Source: an uncultured Bacteroidota bacterium (GTDB taxonomy: Bacteria > Bacteroidota > Bacteroidia > Flavobacteriales > Flavobacteriaceae). Taken from it: 40,335 nucleotides of DNA. Numbering within the stretch: the first letter of the stretch is position 1; each line of letters begins with the position of its first letter. This document shows, one piece after another, positions 18,067 to 26,859 of the stretch. Made by a program: the position numbers and the translations under genes. Under the pieces are notes generated by a model. It did not search any database and was not told the DNA's origin. It saw only the letters and a program-made list of their open reading frames with translations. Location of the stretch: positions 1 to 40,335 of the forward strand of contig CABZAE010000007.1 in assembly GCA_902523635.1 (NCBI GenBank). The letters are read 5' to 3'.

Positions 18067-19791
18067 ATGGCTGGAAAATTAGATTCAAGACAGAAAATGA
18101 TAAACATGATGTACCTCGTGTTTATTGCAATGTTAGCTTTGAATATTGGAAAAGAAGTTCTAGCTACTTTGGGAATTTTAAATAATGATTTGGAGTCTTC
18201 AATTACTGAGCTTGAAGCGTCATCTGCCGCTAGTTATGCTCAAATTGAATCCAACGCAACCTCCGCTGATTACATGATTGCAGCGAGCCAAGTATTGGAT
18301 ATGAAAGAAGAAGCTGATAAATTTTTCAGCTATGTTCAACAGATTAAAGACACTCTTATCATTGGCGAAGACGGAGTAGCAAATAAATACTTGAAAGAAG
18401 TTAATGTTAAAGGAACCGATTCAGTAATTACTGTAACCGCTTACCAAGAGATGGATAAGTCGGAAGTTCTCGATAATATGTTTTTTGAAGGAGATATGCT
18501 AACACCAAAAGGACAAGAATTTTTAGATTTATACAAGGCTTTCCCCTCAAACATAACTAAAGTACTTGAGACAATAGTGTTTATGGAAGAGGAGGCTAAA
18601 ATTGCTAGGACTGCTCTTGACGGAACCAAGGGTGAAGATGGTGTACAAATTGAGTATGATTTTGAATCTTCAAAAAATGATTTAAAAAACAGATTCAATT
18701 ATACTCCTATGGTTGTCAATAGTGAAGGAACTTCTCAAGAATTTTTAAGTTATAACTTTTACGGTTTTCCAGTGGTCGCTTCTTTAGCAAAACTCACTAA
18801 AATACAGGCAGACATTAGATACATAGAAAACAAGGTTTTGACGGAAATTTTAAGCTCTATTCAAGGAAAAGGATTGAACTTTAGTACATTCCAAACCTTA
18901 CTTGAGACAACAAAACCTGTCTATTACACTACTGATGTAATTGATGCAGCTATTGTAATGGGAAAAAAAGATGAAGGTTTTAAGCCTGACGGAGTTGAAC
19001 TGTTCTTAAATGGTAATCCACTTTCTGAAGATGAATACTTTATAGAAAATGGTAAGGTTGTATTAAAGAAAAGGGTCGGATCACCAGGAACTTATGAATT
19101 AACAGGAACGCTATCCAAGAAAAATGCAGATACGCAAGAATTGGTTTCAATTCCTGTCAACCAAAAAGTGGTTGTAATCAGAGAACCTAATTCAGCTGTT
19201 GTGTCTGCTGATAACATGAGGGTTTTTTATAGAGGTCTTCGAAATCCTACATCAATATCTATTCCAGGGGTTGCTTCAGGAACGATCGTTCCATCAAGTG
19301 CCAATGCTAAGTTTACCAAAACTAGTAGTGGTTGGGCTGCCCAACCTACAAATGCTAAAGCCTCAGAAATGAAAATTAATGTTTCTGGTGTTTTAAATGG
19401 AGTTAGAAAGAATTTTGATGGAGGAACCTTTCGAATTTTACCACCACCCCCAGGGAAGGGTTCAATTACTGGTTTAGGACAAGTAGTTGCTAATGCTGAA
19501 CAAATCAATAAAGATTTACTACTAAATGGACGGGTCAAAGGTGCAAAGCCAAAGGATTTCTTCTATGACTACGAAATTATTGTCAATGGATTTGATATCA
19601 AAGTTGGTAACCTTCCTCAGAAAACTGTTTCAGGAAATAAAGTTAGTGGAAATGCTGCAGCATCATCCGATGTAAGAAGTGCCAGTAGGGGTACTGTGGT
19701 TGTAATCACCAACATAAAAGCGAGTTCAAAAGATGGTGATGTTGTAACGCCAAACTATGCTGTTGATCCATTTATTCTTATAACGCGTTAA
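18067..19791 (+). CDS. gldM: T9SS/gliding motor protein GldM
   Basis: A 574-residue protein with one N-terminal membrane helix (RQKMINMMYLVFIAMLALNI, about residues 8-27) and a long periplasmic rod of four domains. The rod ends in a C-terminal domain (from about AKPKDFFYDYEIIVNGFDIKV) that contacts GldK/GldN. GldM couples the inner-membrane GldL motor to the outer-membrane ring. It is somewhat longer than the roughly 510-520 residues I recall for the type protein. It is followed after 3 bases by gldN, so the pair is translationally coupled. Confidence 0.96.
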   Translation: MAGKLDSRQKMINMMYLVFIAMLALNIGKEVLATLGILNNDLESSITELEASSAASYAQIESNATSADYMIAASQVLDMKEEADKFFSYVQQIKDTLIIGEDGVANKYLKEVNVKGTDSVITVTAYQEMDKSEVLDNMFFEGDMLTPKGQEFLDLYKAFPSNITKVLETIVFMEEEAKIARTALDGTKGEDGVQIEYDFESSKNDLKNRFNYTPMVVNSEGTSQEFLSYNFYGFPVVASLAKLTKIQADIRYIENKVLTEILSSIQGKGLNFSTFQTLLETTKPVYYTTDVIDAAIVMGKKDEGFKPDGVELFLNGNPLSEDEYFIENGKVVLKKRVGSPGTYELTGTLSKKNADTQELVSIPVNQKVVVIREPNSAVVSADNMRVFYRGLRNPTSISIPGVASGTIVPSSANAKFTKTSSGWAAQPTNAKASEMKINVSGVLNGVRKNFDGGTFRILPPPPGKGSITGLGQVVANAEQINKDLLLNGRVKGAKPKDFFYDYEIIVNGFDIKVGNLPQKTVSGNKVSGNAAASSDVRSASRGTVVVITNIKASSKDGDVVTPNYAVDPFILITR

Positions 19792-19794
19792 TTT

Positions 19795-20652
19795 ATGATT
19801 AGAAAAGTATTTACATTTTTATTTTTGCTGGTAGGTTTAGTTTTAGGATATGGTCAATCCAATATTTTAAATGCTAATAACCCTAGTGAAATTGGTAAAA
19901 AGAACATAGATCAAATCCAATCTGATTTAGACTCTTATTTGGAATACGAGTTCATTGATGATAGAGATATTCTGTGGTCTAAAATTGTCTATGAAAAGAT
20001 AGATTTGAGCGAGCGTTTAAATTTCCCCCTTCTTTTTCCAATTGACGATAATCAATATGTGGATACCAGAAAATCACTATGGAGAGTTTTAAAAGAAAAC
20101 ATTATTAATAAAAATATTACTTTAATATATAATGCTAATAATGACAACTTTAAAGAGCTTTTGACTTATGATCAAGCTATGGCTTCACTAAAAATTAGTA
20201 AAAATTATGGTGATGAAAATGATCCGGACTTTCAAACCATTGAAATCACCTCAGCTGACATAACAGGGTACTATCTTAAAGGTATGTGGTATTTTGACAA
20301 AAGAAGAGGGGAGCTGATGTATAGACTATTGGCTATTATGCCCGTTGGAAAAAATATTGAGGATCCTTTTGATGAGGAAATGAATACAACTTTCTTTTGG
20401 GTTTGGTATCCAAGTATCAGAAAAATATTACATAAAGAGCTTGTATTTAATGACAGAAGTAATGCCAATCAAATTTCTTTTGACCAGTTATTGATTTCTA
20501 GAAGATTTTCTTCCTACATATACAAAGAGGATAATATTTACGGAGATCGACCGATCTCTGCCTATAAATTAAAAGGGCTTGAATCCATATTAGAATCTCA
20601 ACGAATCAAAAAGGAGATACTTGATTTCGAGCAAGATTTGTGGAATAGATAG
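19795..20652 (+). CDS. gldN: T9SS ring protein GldN
   Basis: A 285-residue secreted periplasmic protein with a signal peptide (about residues 1-20, cleavage likely before Gln at YGQS). Family segments include DDRDILWSKIVYEKIDLSERLNFPL, IYNANNDNF, YYLKGMWYFDKRRGELMYRLLAI and FWVWYPSIRKIL. GldN pairs with GldK to build the periplasmic ring. It is the last gene of the operon; a terminator follows at 20845-20869. Confidence 0.96.
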   Translation: MIRKVFTFLFLLVGLVLGYGQSNILNANNPSEIGKKNIDQIQSDLDSYLEYEFIDDRDILWSKIVYEKIDLSERLNFPLLFPIDDNQYVDTRKSLWRVLKENIINKNITLIYNANNDNFKELLTYDQAMASLKISKNYGDENDPDFQTIEITSADITGYYLKGMWYFDKRRGELMYRLLAIMPVGKNIEDPFDEEMNTTFFWVWYPSIRKILHKELVFNDRSNANQISFDQLLISRRFSSYIYKEDNIYGDRPISAYKLKGLESILESQRIKKEILDFEQDLWNR

Positions 20653-20844
20653 TTTTTTTAAAATTCTTATATTTTCTTTAAATTTTACTCTGTAAAGTGA
20701 ACTAATTATTTTATTTTTTTTACAAAAATGAACTATTATTTCTATCACTTTTCAATCTTGTTTTGCACGATACATCTTAAAAACACATATTAGACTCAAA
20801 AACTATTGCTCATAGTTTTTTATTTTTTTATATTTAAAACATAC

Positions 20845-20869
20845 AAAAAGGCATTATTGCCTTTTTTTT
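20845..20869 (+). terminator. Rho-independent terminator after gldKLMN
   Basis: The stem AAAAAGGCA / TGCCTTTTT (9 bp) with a 4-base loop TTAT continues into a run of eight Ts. It lies about 190 bases after the gldN stop and before the giant gene, separating the two transcription units. Confidence 0.85.
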
Positions 20870-20936
20870 AACTAGTTAAAAAAAAACGCCTATTAAACAA
20901 TTTTAACCCTCTGTAGCGATTATTAGTAGTTCATCA

Positions 20937-20963
20937 TTGCTGATCAATGCATGCCTATTATTG
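20937..20963 (+). promoter_or_regulatory. Candidate promoter of the giant surface-protein gene
   Basis: TTG (20937-20939) and TATTATTG (20956-20963; one mismatch to TAnnTTTG) are 16 bases apart. The predicted start would leave a short leader of about 13 bases to the ATG at 20983, and would exclude the longer in-frame ATG at 20947. Confidence 0.35.
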
Positions 20964-20982
20964 TTACATCAATATATGTGAT

Positions 20983-23900
20983 ATGAAAAATATATTCTCA
21001 TTATTTTTTTTAATTTTTTCGATTCTAATCTATTCTAATCCCAATCCCATCTCGGCCTCTAAAATTGTTGCTCCGGAAACCTCCTCTGCTACAATTACAA
21101 TTAATGAGGGTGCTACGGTTCAAATCAACTTGAGCGATTACGCCACTATTTCAAGTGGAAGTATCGATGAATATGAAATCATAACTCAACCTGTGCACAA
21201 AGCAACAAATAATGGTTTTGTTCACATTGGTGGAGGTACATACACCTACACACACAATGGTTCAGAAGCACCTAGCGACTCATTTACCTTTAAGGCAAAG
21301 AGTGGTAATGATGAGAGTAATATTTCGACTATAACAATTAGTATTACAAACATAAATGACGCACCAACTATAGATGATATTTCAGCAACTGTGGATGAGG
21401 GTTCCTCAGTTGAAATTTCACCTATCGCAAAGGATGCAGAAAATACTGAAGTTACTGTAACTGCGGGGAATGCTTCAAATGGTACGGTTACCAAAGATGC
21501 AACAACTGGCGTTTTCACATATACTCATGACGGATCGGATACTACTTCCGATTCTTTTGTTTTGACAGCTACTGAGCTGGCAAACACCCAAAACAACGGT
21601 TTGAATTTATTATCTGGAACCAAAACGGTTCAAATTACGATTACGGCTGTTAATGATGCACCTGTAGCATTGGCTTCTTTGTTAGATGTTAATGAAGGTG
21701 GATCAACAAATGGTACTTTTGCTTTTACTGATTCTGATTCTCAATCCGTTACAACCTCTGTTACTACACAACCATCAAATGGAACTGTGACAATTTCTGC
21801 AGATAATCCTGCTTCATACACATATACTCATGACGGAAGTGAAACTGTCACTGATGAATTCACTTTCAACGTAAATGATGGTGCACTTAGTTCCTCTGCT
21901 ACCATTACTGTAGCGGTCAACCCAACGAACGATGCTCCAATTGCAGTTGATGATGTATATTACATATCTGCGACAGATACAATCATAATCAACAATCCTG
22001 GAGTTGGTGTACTCGGAAACGACTCCGACCCAGAAAAAAATAATTTTACTGCGGAACTTGTTAGTAATCCTCAAAATGGTGAGTTGACATTGAATGCCGA
22101 TGGAACTTTTATGTTCATTCCACAGGTAAGTACAACTGGTGCTTTTGTTACAGATTCATTCACCTACGCTCCTGTTGATGAATCGCAATCTCAAGGAAAT
22201 ACAGCTACTGTTACATTAAACGCGGCCACACTTATACCGATTCCTGATTTTTATGACCTCAAGGAGGGAGAAAACTTGCAAGTAGATGATGCCACAGGTC
22301 TTCTTTCAAATGATGTTGACTTAAACAATTTTGCCATCGATAGTTTATGGGTAGTTACGCAACCCAAGTATGGAACGGTTACTGTCAATACAGACTTCAA
22401 GGGTGGTTTTTCTTATCAACACGATGGTTCTGAGAATCTTCAAGACGCTTTTGAGTATAAAATAAAAAATACTGATGGTGATAAATCTGAAAAGGCTTTG
22501 GTTAATCTATTTGCAGCTAATGTAAATGATGCACCCACGTCAACTGGAACTAAAGTAACTGTAAACGAAGGTTCTGAAAAGACATTTTCTTTACTTTACT
22601 CTGATAGTGACACAGCAGCTAATGCAATTCAGTTTACCATATCATCACAACCAACAAACGGAAATATAATTGATCTTGGAAATGGAAGTATTCGATATAT
22701 CCACAATGGAAGTGAAACCACTTCTGACTCATTCACATACTCTGTTAGTGACGGTGAGTTATCACTTTCTAGTCCTGCTACTGTCTCAATTACTGTAAAT
22801 CCAGTAAATGATTTACCAGTTGTTTATGACCAGCCCCTAACTGTATCAGAGGGTGGATCAATCTCGGTTTATCTAGAGGCGGACGATGTAGAAACTCCAG
22901 GACCCAAGTTAACTTTTAAATTAGAATCTGAGCCGAGCAATGGTAAGGCCTCGATTAGTAATGGACAACTAACTTACACACACAATGGAACGGAAACTAC
23001 ATCTGACACTTTTACTTACTCTGCAAACGATGGCACTGAAAATGGTGCACCTGCTAATGTAATTGTAACAATTAATCCAGTTAATACATCACCTAAAACA
23101 ACCGCAGTTACCATATCTCTAAACGAGGGAGCTGCAGCAACTTATGATTTATCTACAAATTCAAGTGACTCAGATACAAATGCTACGAATCTTAAATATA
23201 TTTTGGTTACCGCTCCAACCAATGGTTCGATCACTGATCCAAGTAATTCAAACGCTGCAGTTTCTGCAGGCGGTCAACTTTCGGGAACGCAAATAACATA
23301 CACGCACAATGGAGGAGAAACTACTAAGGATTCATTTACTTTCAAGGTGAACGATGGAAACTCTGATAGTAATACTTCAACCTCAACAATAGCAGTAACA
23401 GCTGTCAATGACATTCCTACTATAGACGCATCCGGAACTGTTGCTGTTGATGAGAAGGATCAAGTGGATATTACCATTTTAGGTTCTGACGTAGATTCTT
23501 CAACTCTTACTTACACAATTGTCGCTACTCCCTCAAATGGAGTTTTAAGAAATTCTGATGGTGCGGATCTATCTACTGGAAATACAATTTCAAACAATGT
23601 GATAACATATGTATCAACTGCTGCATTAAGTTCTAATGGAACAGATTCTTTTCAAATAAAGGCAAATGATGGTTCCGCAGATAGCGCCACTGCTACAATC
23701 AACATAACGATTACTGCAATTGATGAAACAAAGCCTCAGGTTGTTTTAACTGCAAGTGCAAATACAGTTTCTGAAGATGTAGGTACTGTTACATTAACCG
23801 CTAGTTTGGTTAGTAATACTTTTTACTCTGCTAAAAGAGATATGGATGCAGCTCCGGTCAGTCAACATGCGACTAACTCATTAGATTACGTTTTTCTTGG

Positions 23901-26859
23901 GGACTATGGAGGTCATAAATATTATCTTAAAAAAAGCAACGACTCCGAATATAATTACAGTGAAGCGAAAGCTGATGCCTTGGCTAAAGGAGGTTATTTG
24001 GTAGTTTATGAATCACAAGCTGAGCATGATTGGGTAATTGATCAATTGGCCTCTGGGGCAGCAAATTGGACCCAAAGATGGTTTTGGATTGGATTGAACT
24101 ACAAGCTGACTGGAGATGCTTGGAAATGGATCAATGGTGCTACCTATGATAACAGCAGTTATAAGGCTTGGACATCCAATAGTTATCCCAACGATTCTGA
24201 AAACAATAAAGCGGTTAGAGATTGGTCGGGTAATGGTTCTATTTATGGTTGGCAAAATGCTCAAGAAACAAATAACACGCATGGTTACATCATCGAATTT
24301 GATAATAGTGTAAATGCTTCTGCAAATACAACTGTAAACTTAGCCTACTCTGGTTCTGCTCAAAATACAAATGGCGATTCAACAGCTGATTCAGGTGACG
24401 ACTGGACAATCAATGCCAATTCAATCACCATTGCTAACGGATCATCCTCTGCTACAGCAACGATTACAGTTGTCAATGATACAACTCCTGAAGGCAATGA
24501 ACCCATTGTGGTGACTGCAACATCTGCAGACAACAGTGTGGCAAGAGTCAAAGGCAGTGAAAAGTCAGCTACGATAACAATACAAGATAATGAAGCTGCC
24601 ATTGCTACGATGTCAACTTCTGCCAATAAGGTTTCCTATACTGAAGGCACAGACTCATCAATACAAATTGTAGCCACCCTTGATTTTGCAAAATCATTTG
24701 ATTCTGCAATTGGTTTAACAATTTCTGGTACCGCAACTTCTGGGGTGGATTATTCTTCAAATGATGATGCATACTTAACCACCAAATCAATGAGTGGAAT
24801 GAACAGAGTAAATGGAGTTACTGTTGACTCTAACGGCAACTACTATGTAGCCGACAGAGATTCAAGAAAAATATGGAAGATGACCTCAGGGGGGACGATT
24901 ACTCAAATTGGTAGTGGTAACTGTTGTGATTTTTCAACTTCACCTTCGACAGCATCTTCAACTAAGTTCAGAGACCTGAAAGATATGGATATTGATAGCA
25001 ATAATAAAATTTATTTCATCGATGCATTTGCTGTTAGAATGTTTGATCCAAGTAACGAAAGATTTTATTTTATTGCGGGTAGTACAACTGATTATGTAGA
25101 CAATAATTCTACTGTCCCAAGTGGATCCAATGCTGCTGTAATTGCGACTGACGCTCGATTTTCATGGGGACTTAGAGCTTTGGCTGTAAAATCAGATGGT
25201 AAGGAAATTTATGTAGTGGATGATAACATGATCAAAAAAATATATACAACAGACGGTCAAACACTATTTAAGCATTCATCTGAGGAATCGTTTAATAAAA
25301 TCAAAGTAGTTAACGTTGCCAATGTAGATAATACCTGGGAGAATAACGAGGGAGATGCAGCATCTGCTGGATTTAACGGACCTGGATCCTTGGACTTTGA
25401 TTCCAACGGGGACCTTTACATTGCTGATCACGAATATTTGAAAAAACTTACTGTGGGAACTCAGTCAGGAAATCCACAAGTGACTAACATTATTCAAAAG
25501 GGTTGGAGTGACAAAAGAGGACTGGTAGTCGATGGTTCAAACAATGTATACTTCAGTGGAAGAGACAGAGACTACATATACAAGTATAATTCTTCAACTG
25601 GAAGTTTGCTTTCTGTGGTTGATAATGGAAGTGGCTCTGTAGATGGTGATCTGTCCGTAGCTCAAATTTCAAGACCTACCGATTTAGCACTGCACCCTTC
25701 TACAGGTAATCTAGTATTTATTGAGGAAAATGAGAAAAAAGTAAGGGAAGTTGACTTTTCTAAGAAAATAAGGATTTTTGCTGGGGAAACAACAGGATCA
25801 TACACACTCAACATTAAAGATGAGTCTTTTTATGAGGACAATGAGACAATAAAGTTTGTTGCAACTGGATCTAATGTTTCAATAAATTCTAAAAATCTTA
25901 TAACCGAATCCTCTACTGACTACTTAAGTTTTGATAGTACAACTGCAAAATCTGAAAATGCGACTGACGGAACCAATGGAATAATTTTGGTCAGTGATGA
26001 TTCAGCTCCGACTGTACAAATTGTTGCCAGTGAGTCAACAATTGCTGAAAATGGTGGTGTTTCCAAAGTTTCATTTACCATTGGAGGAGCATCTGAATCA
26101 GGATCCAAGATGGATTTAGACGACGGATTGAAAGGAGAATACCCATTCATTGGAAATTTCCAAGATCATAAATACTACATTGTGCAAGATTGGGTGTCGT
26201 GGGAAACGGCAAGACAAAATGCAATTGATCTAGGTGGATATCTTTTAACAATCAACAGTGCAGCAGAGAATAATTTTATTCAAAATAACATTGGAGATAA
26301 TTACAAATGGGACTCATATTGGATTGGGTTTTCTGACACTGCTGAGGAGGGAACCTTTGTTTGGGCCAATGGTAGTGATTCAACTTACACAAATTGGTAT
26401 GATGGAGAACCAAATAATGCAGGAGATGAAGATGTCGTTGAGTTCAATGCTTACAGCGGAAAGTGGAATGACTTAAATTCTAATGACGGGAGATTCTATA
26501 TTATTGAATTTAGTGGAACCATTTCAGCTAAAGATGTTGTAATTCCTTATGTTGTATCCAACTCTTCTGGTTTTTCAACAACAAGCGGAACGGATGCTAC
26601 ATTTACTGGAAGCGGAACTGTTACGATTCCAGCTGGACAAAGTAAAGTTGATTTGACAGTGACCGCCGTAAATGATTCGGAAAATGAGGATACAGAAACA
26701 ATCACATATACAATCACGGACAACATTACAGATGGTACTTATGATGAGGCATCCTCAACGGCAACGATAAGCATTATCGATGATGAGGCTCCCGCTGTTA
26801 CATGGGCATTCAACCCTGTTGATGACAATGGAGATGGAAACAATAACTGCAACCAGTGA
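20983..26859 (+). CDS. Giant T9SS-type surface adhesin, N-terminal part (frameshifted)
   Basis: The 1,958-residue N-terminal portion of a secreted multidomain protein. The start is ATG at 20983, which gives a clean signal peptide (MKNIFSLFFLIFSILIYSN then PNPISA); an in-frame ATG at 20947 adds 12 polar residues before it. Nine cadherin-like (tandem-95 type) repeats of about 100 residues follow, most with a YTHDGSETTSDSFTF-like core. Next are three Calx-beta domains: the first hosts a C-type-lectin domain (about 23884-24310), the second an NHL propeller (about 24770-25770), and the third another C-type-lectin domain (about 26130-26520) with EPN and WND motifs. The frame then ends prematurely at TGA 26857-26859, just inside a fourth Calx-beta domain whose remainder continues in the +1 frame. 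It has no sorting tail, so alone it could not be anchored through the T9SS. The intact protein would have about 5,212 residues. Confidence 0.9.
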   Translation: MKNIFSLFFLIFSILIYSNPNPISASKIVAPETSSATITINEGATVQINLSDYATISSGSIDEYEIITQPVHKATNNGFVHIGGGTYTYTHNGSEAPSDSFTFKAKSGNDESNISTITISITNINDAPTIDDISATVDEGSSVEISPIAKDAENTEVTVTAGNASNGTVTKDATTGVFTYTHDGSDTTSDSFVLTATELANTQNNGLNLLSGTKTVQITITAVNDAPVALASLLDVNEGGSTNGTFAFTDSDSQSVTTSVTTQPSNGTVTISADNPASYTYTHDGSETVTDEFTFNVNDGALSSSATITVAVNPTNDAPIAVDDVYYISATDTIIINNPGVGVLGNDSDPEKNNFTAELVSNPQNGELTLNADGTFMFIPQVSTTGAFVTDSFTYAPVDESQSQGNTATVTLNAATLIPIPDFYDLKEGENLQVDDATGLLSNDVDLNNFAIDSLWVVTQPKYGTVTVNTDFKGGFSYQHDGSENLQDAFEYKIKNTDGDKSEKALVNLFAANVNDAPTSTGTKVTVNEGSEKTFSLLYSDSDTAANAIQFTISSQPTNGNIIDLGNGSIRYIHNGSETTSDSFTYSVSDGELSLSSPATVSITVNPVNDLPVVYDQPLTVSEGGSISVYLEADDVETPGPKLTFKLESEPSNGKASISNGQLTYTHNGTETTSDTFTYSANDGTENGAPANVIVTINPVNTSPKTTAVTISLNEGAAATYDLSTNSSDSDTNATNLKYILVTAPTNGSITDPSNSNAAVSAGGQLSGTQITYTHNGGETTKDSFTFKVNDGNSDSNTSTSTIAVTAVNDIPTIDASGTVAVDEKDQVDITILGSDVDSSTLTYTIVATPSNGVLRNSDGADLSTGNTISNNVITYVSTAALSSNGTDSFQIKANDGSADSATATINITITAIDETKPQVVLTASANTVSEDVGTVTLTASLVSNTFYSAKRDMDAAPVSQHATNSLDYVFLGDYGGHKYYLKKSNDSEYNYSEAKADALAKGGYLVVYESQAEHDWVIDQLASGAANWTQRWFWIGLNYKLTGDAWKWINGATYDNSSYKAWTSNSYPNDSENNKAVRDWSGNGSIYGWQNAQETNNTHGYIIEFDNSVNASANTTVNLAYSGSAQNTNGDSTADSGDDWTINANSITIANGSSSATATITVVNDTTPEGNEPIVVTATSADNSVARVKGSEKSATITIQDNEAAIATMSTSANKVSYTEGTDSSIQIVATLDFAKSFDSAIGLTISGTATSGVDYSSNDDAYLTTKSMSGMNRVNGVTVDSNGNYYVADRDSRKIWKMTSGGTITQIGSGNCCDFSTSPSTASSTKFRDLKDMDIDSNNKIYFIDAFAVRMFDPSNERFYFIAGSTTDYVDNNSTVPSGSNAAVIATDARFSWGLRALAVKSDGKEIYVVDDNMIKKIYTTDGQTLFKHSSEESFNKIKVVNVANVDNTWENNEGDAASAGFNGPGSLDFDSNGDLYIADHEYLKKLTVGTQSGNPQVTNIIQKGWSDKRGLVVDGSNNVYFSGRDRDYIYKYNSSTGSLLSVVDNGSGSVDGDLSVAQISRPTDLALHPSTGNLVFIEENEKKVREVDFSKKIRIFAGETTGSYTLNIKDESFYEDNETIKFVATGSNVSINSKNLITESSTDYLSFDSTTAKSENATDGTNGIILVSDDSAPTVQIVASESTIAENGGVSKVSFTIGGASESGSKMDLDDGLKGEYPFIGNFQDHKYYIVQDWVSWETARQNAIDLGGYLLTINSAAENNFIQNNIGDNYKWDSYWIGFSDTAEEGTFVWANGSDSTYTNWYDGEPNNAGDEDVVEFNAYSGKWNDLNSNDGRFYIIEFSGTISAKDVVIPYVVSNSSGFSTTSGTDATFTGSGTVTIPAGQSKVDLTVTAVNDSENEDTETITYTITDNITDGTYDEASSTATISIIDDEAPAVTWAFNPVDDNGDGNNNCNQ
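21061..23720 (+). repeat. Nine tandem cadherin-like (tandem-95/VCBS-type) coding repeats
   Basis: Nine imperfect units of about 270-330 bases are visible from the recurring cores YTYTHNGSEAPSDSF, FTYTHDGSDTTSDSF, YTYTHDGSETVTDEF, FSYQHDGSENLQDAF, IRYIHNGSETTSDSF, LTYTHNGTETTSDTF and ITYTHNGGETTKDSF. Two more divergent units are the fourth and the ninth. Each unit ends in an (V/I)NPVND- or AVNDAP-like linker. They form a stalk that would hold the distal domains away from the cell, probably stiffened by calcium. Confidence 0.85.

Larger units (their letters stand above)
20653..20982. other. 330-base gap between gldN and giant surface-protein gene
   Basis: AT-rich sequence with no supported gene. 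A 21-codon ATG frame at 20728 has no family resemblance and was not called. The gap holds the terminator at 20845-20869 and, close to the next gene, a promoter-like TTG-N16-TATTATTG. Confidence 0.6.

Noticed and set aside
20728-20793. 21-codon frame (MNYYFYHF...) in the gap after gldN
   Set aside because: No homology, no promoter match and compositional bias of AT-rich non-coding DNA.
21061-23720. CRISPR-like periodicity
   Set aside because: The periodicity of about 300 bases is coding, in frame and imperfect; it reflects cadherin-like protein repeats, not direct repeats with spacers.
26805-26841. The 37-bp repeat as a small mobile element or attachment site
   Set aside because: Only a 5-bp inverted repeat (TCAAC-CCT-GTTGA) is visible, with no flanking duplication and no recombinase gene nearby.
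26780-26842. Programmed -1 ribosomal frameshift joining the two parts of the giant protein
   Set aside because: The required shift is +1 (or -2), there is no slippery heptamer in the correct phase and no clear downstream structure; a simple indel explains it better.
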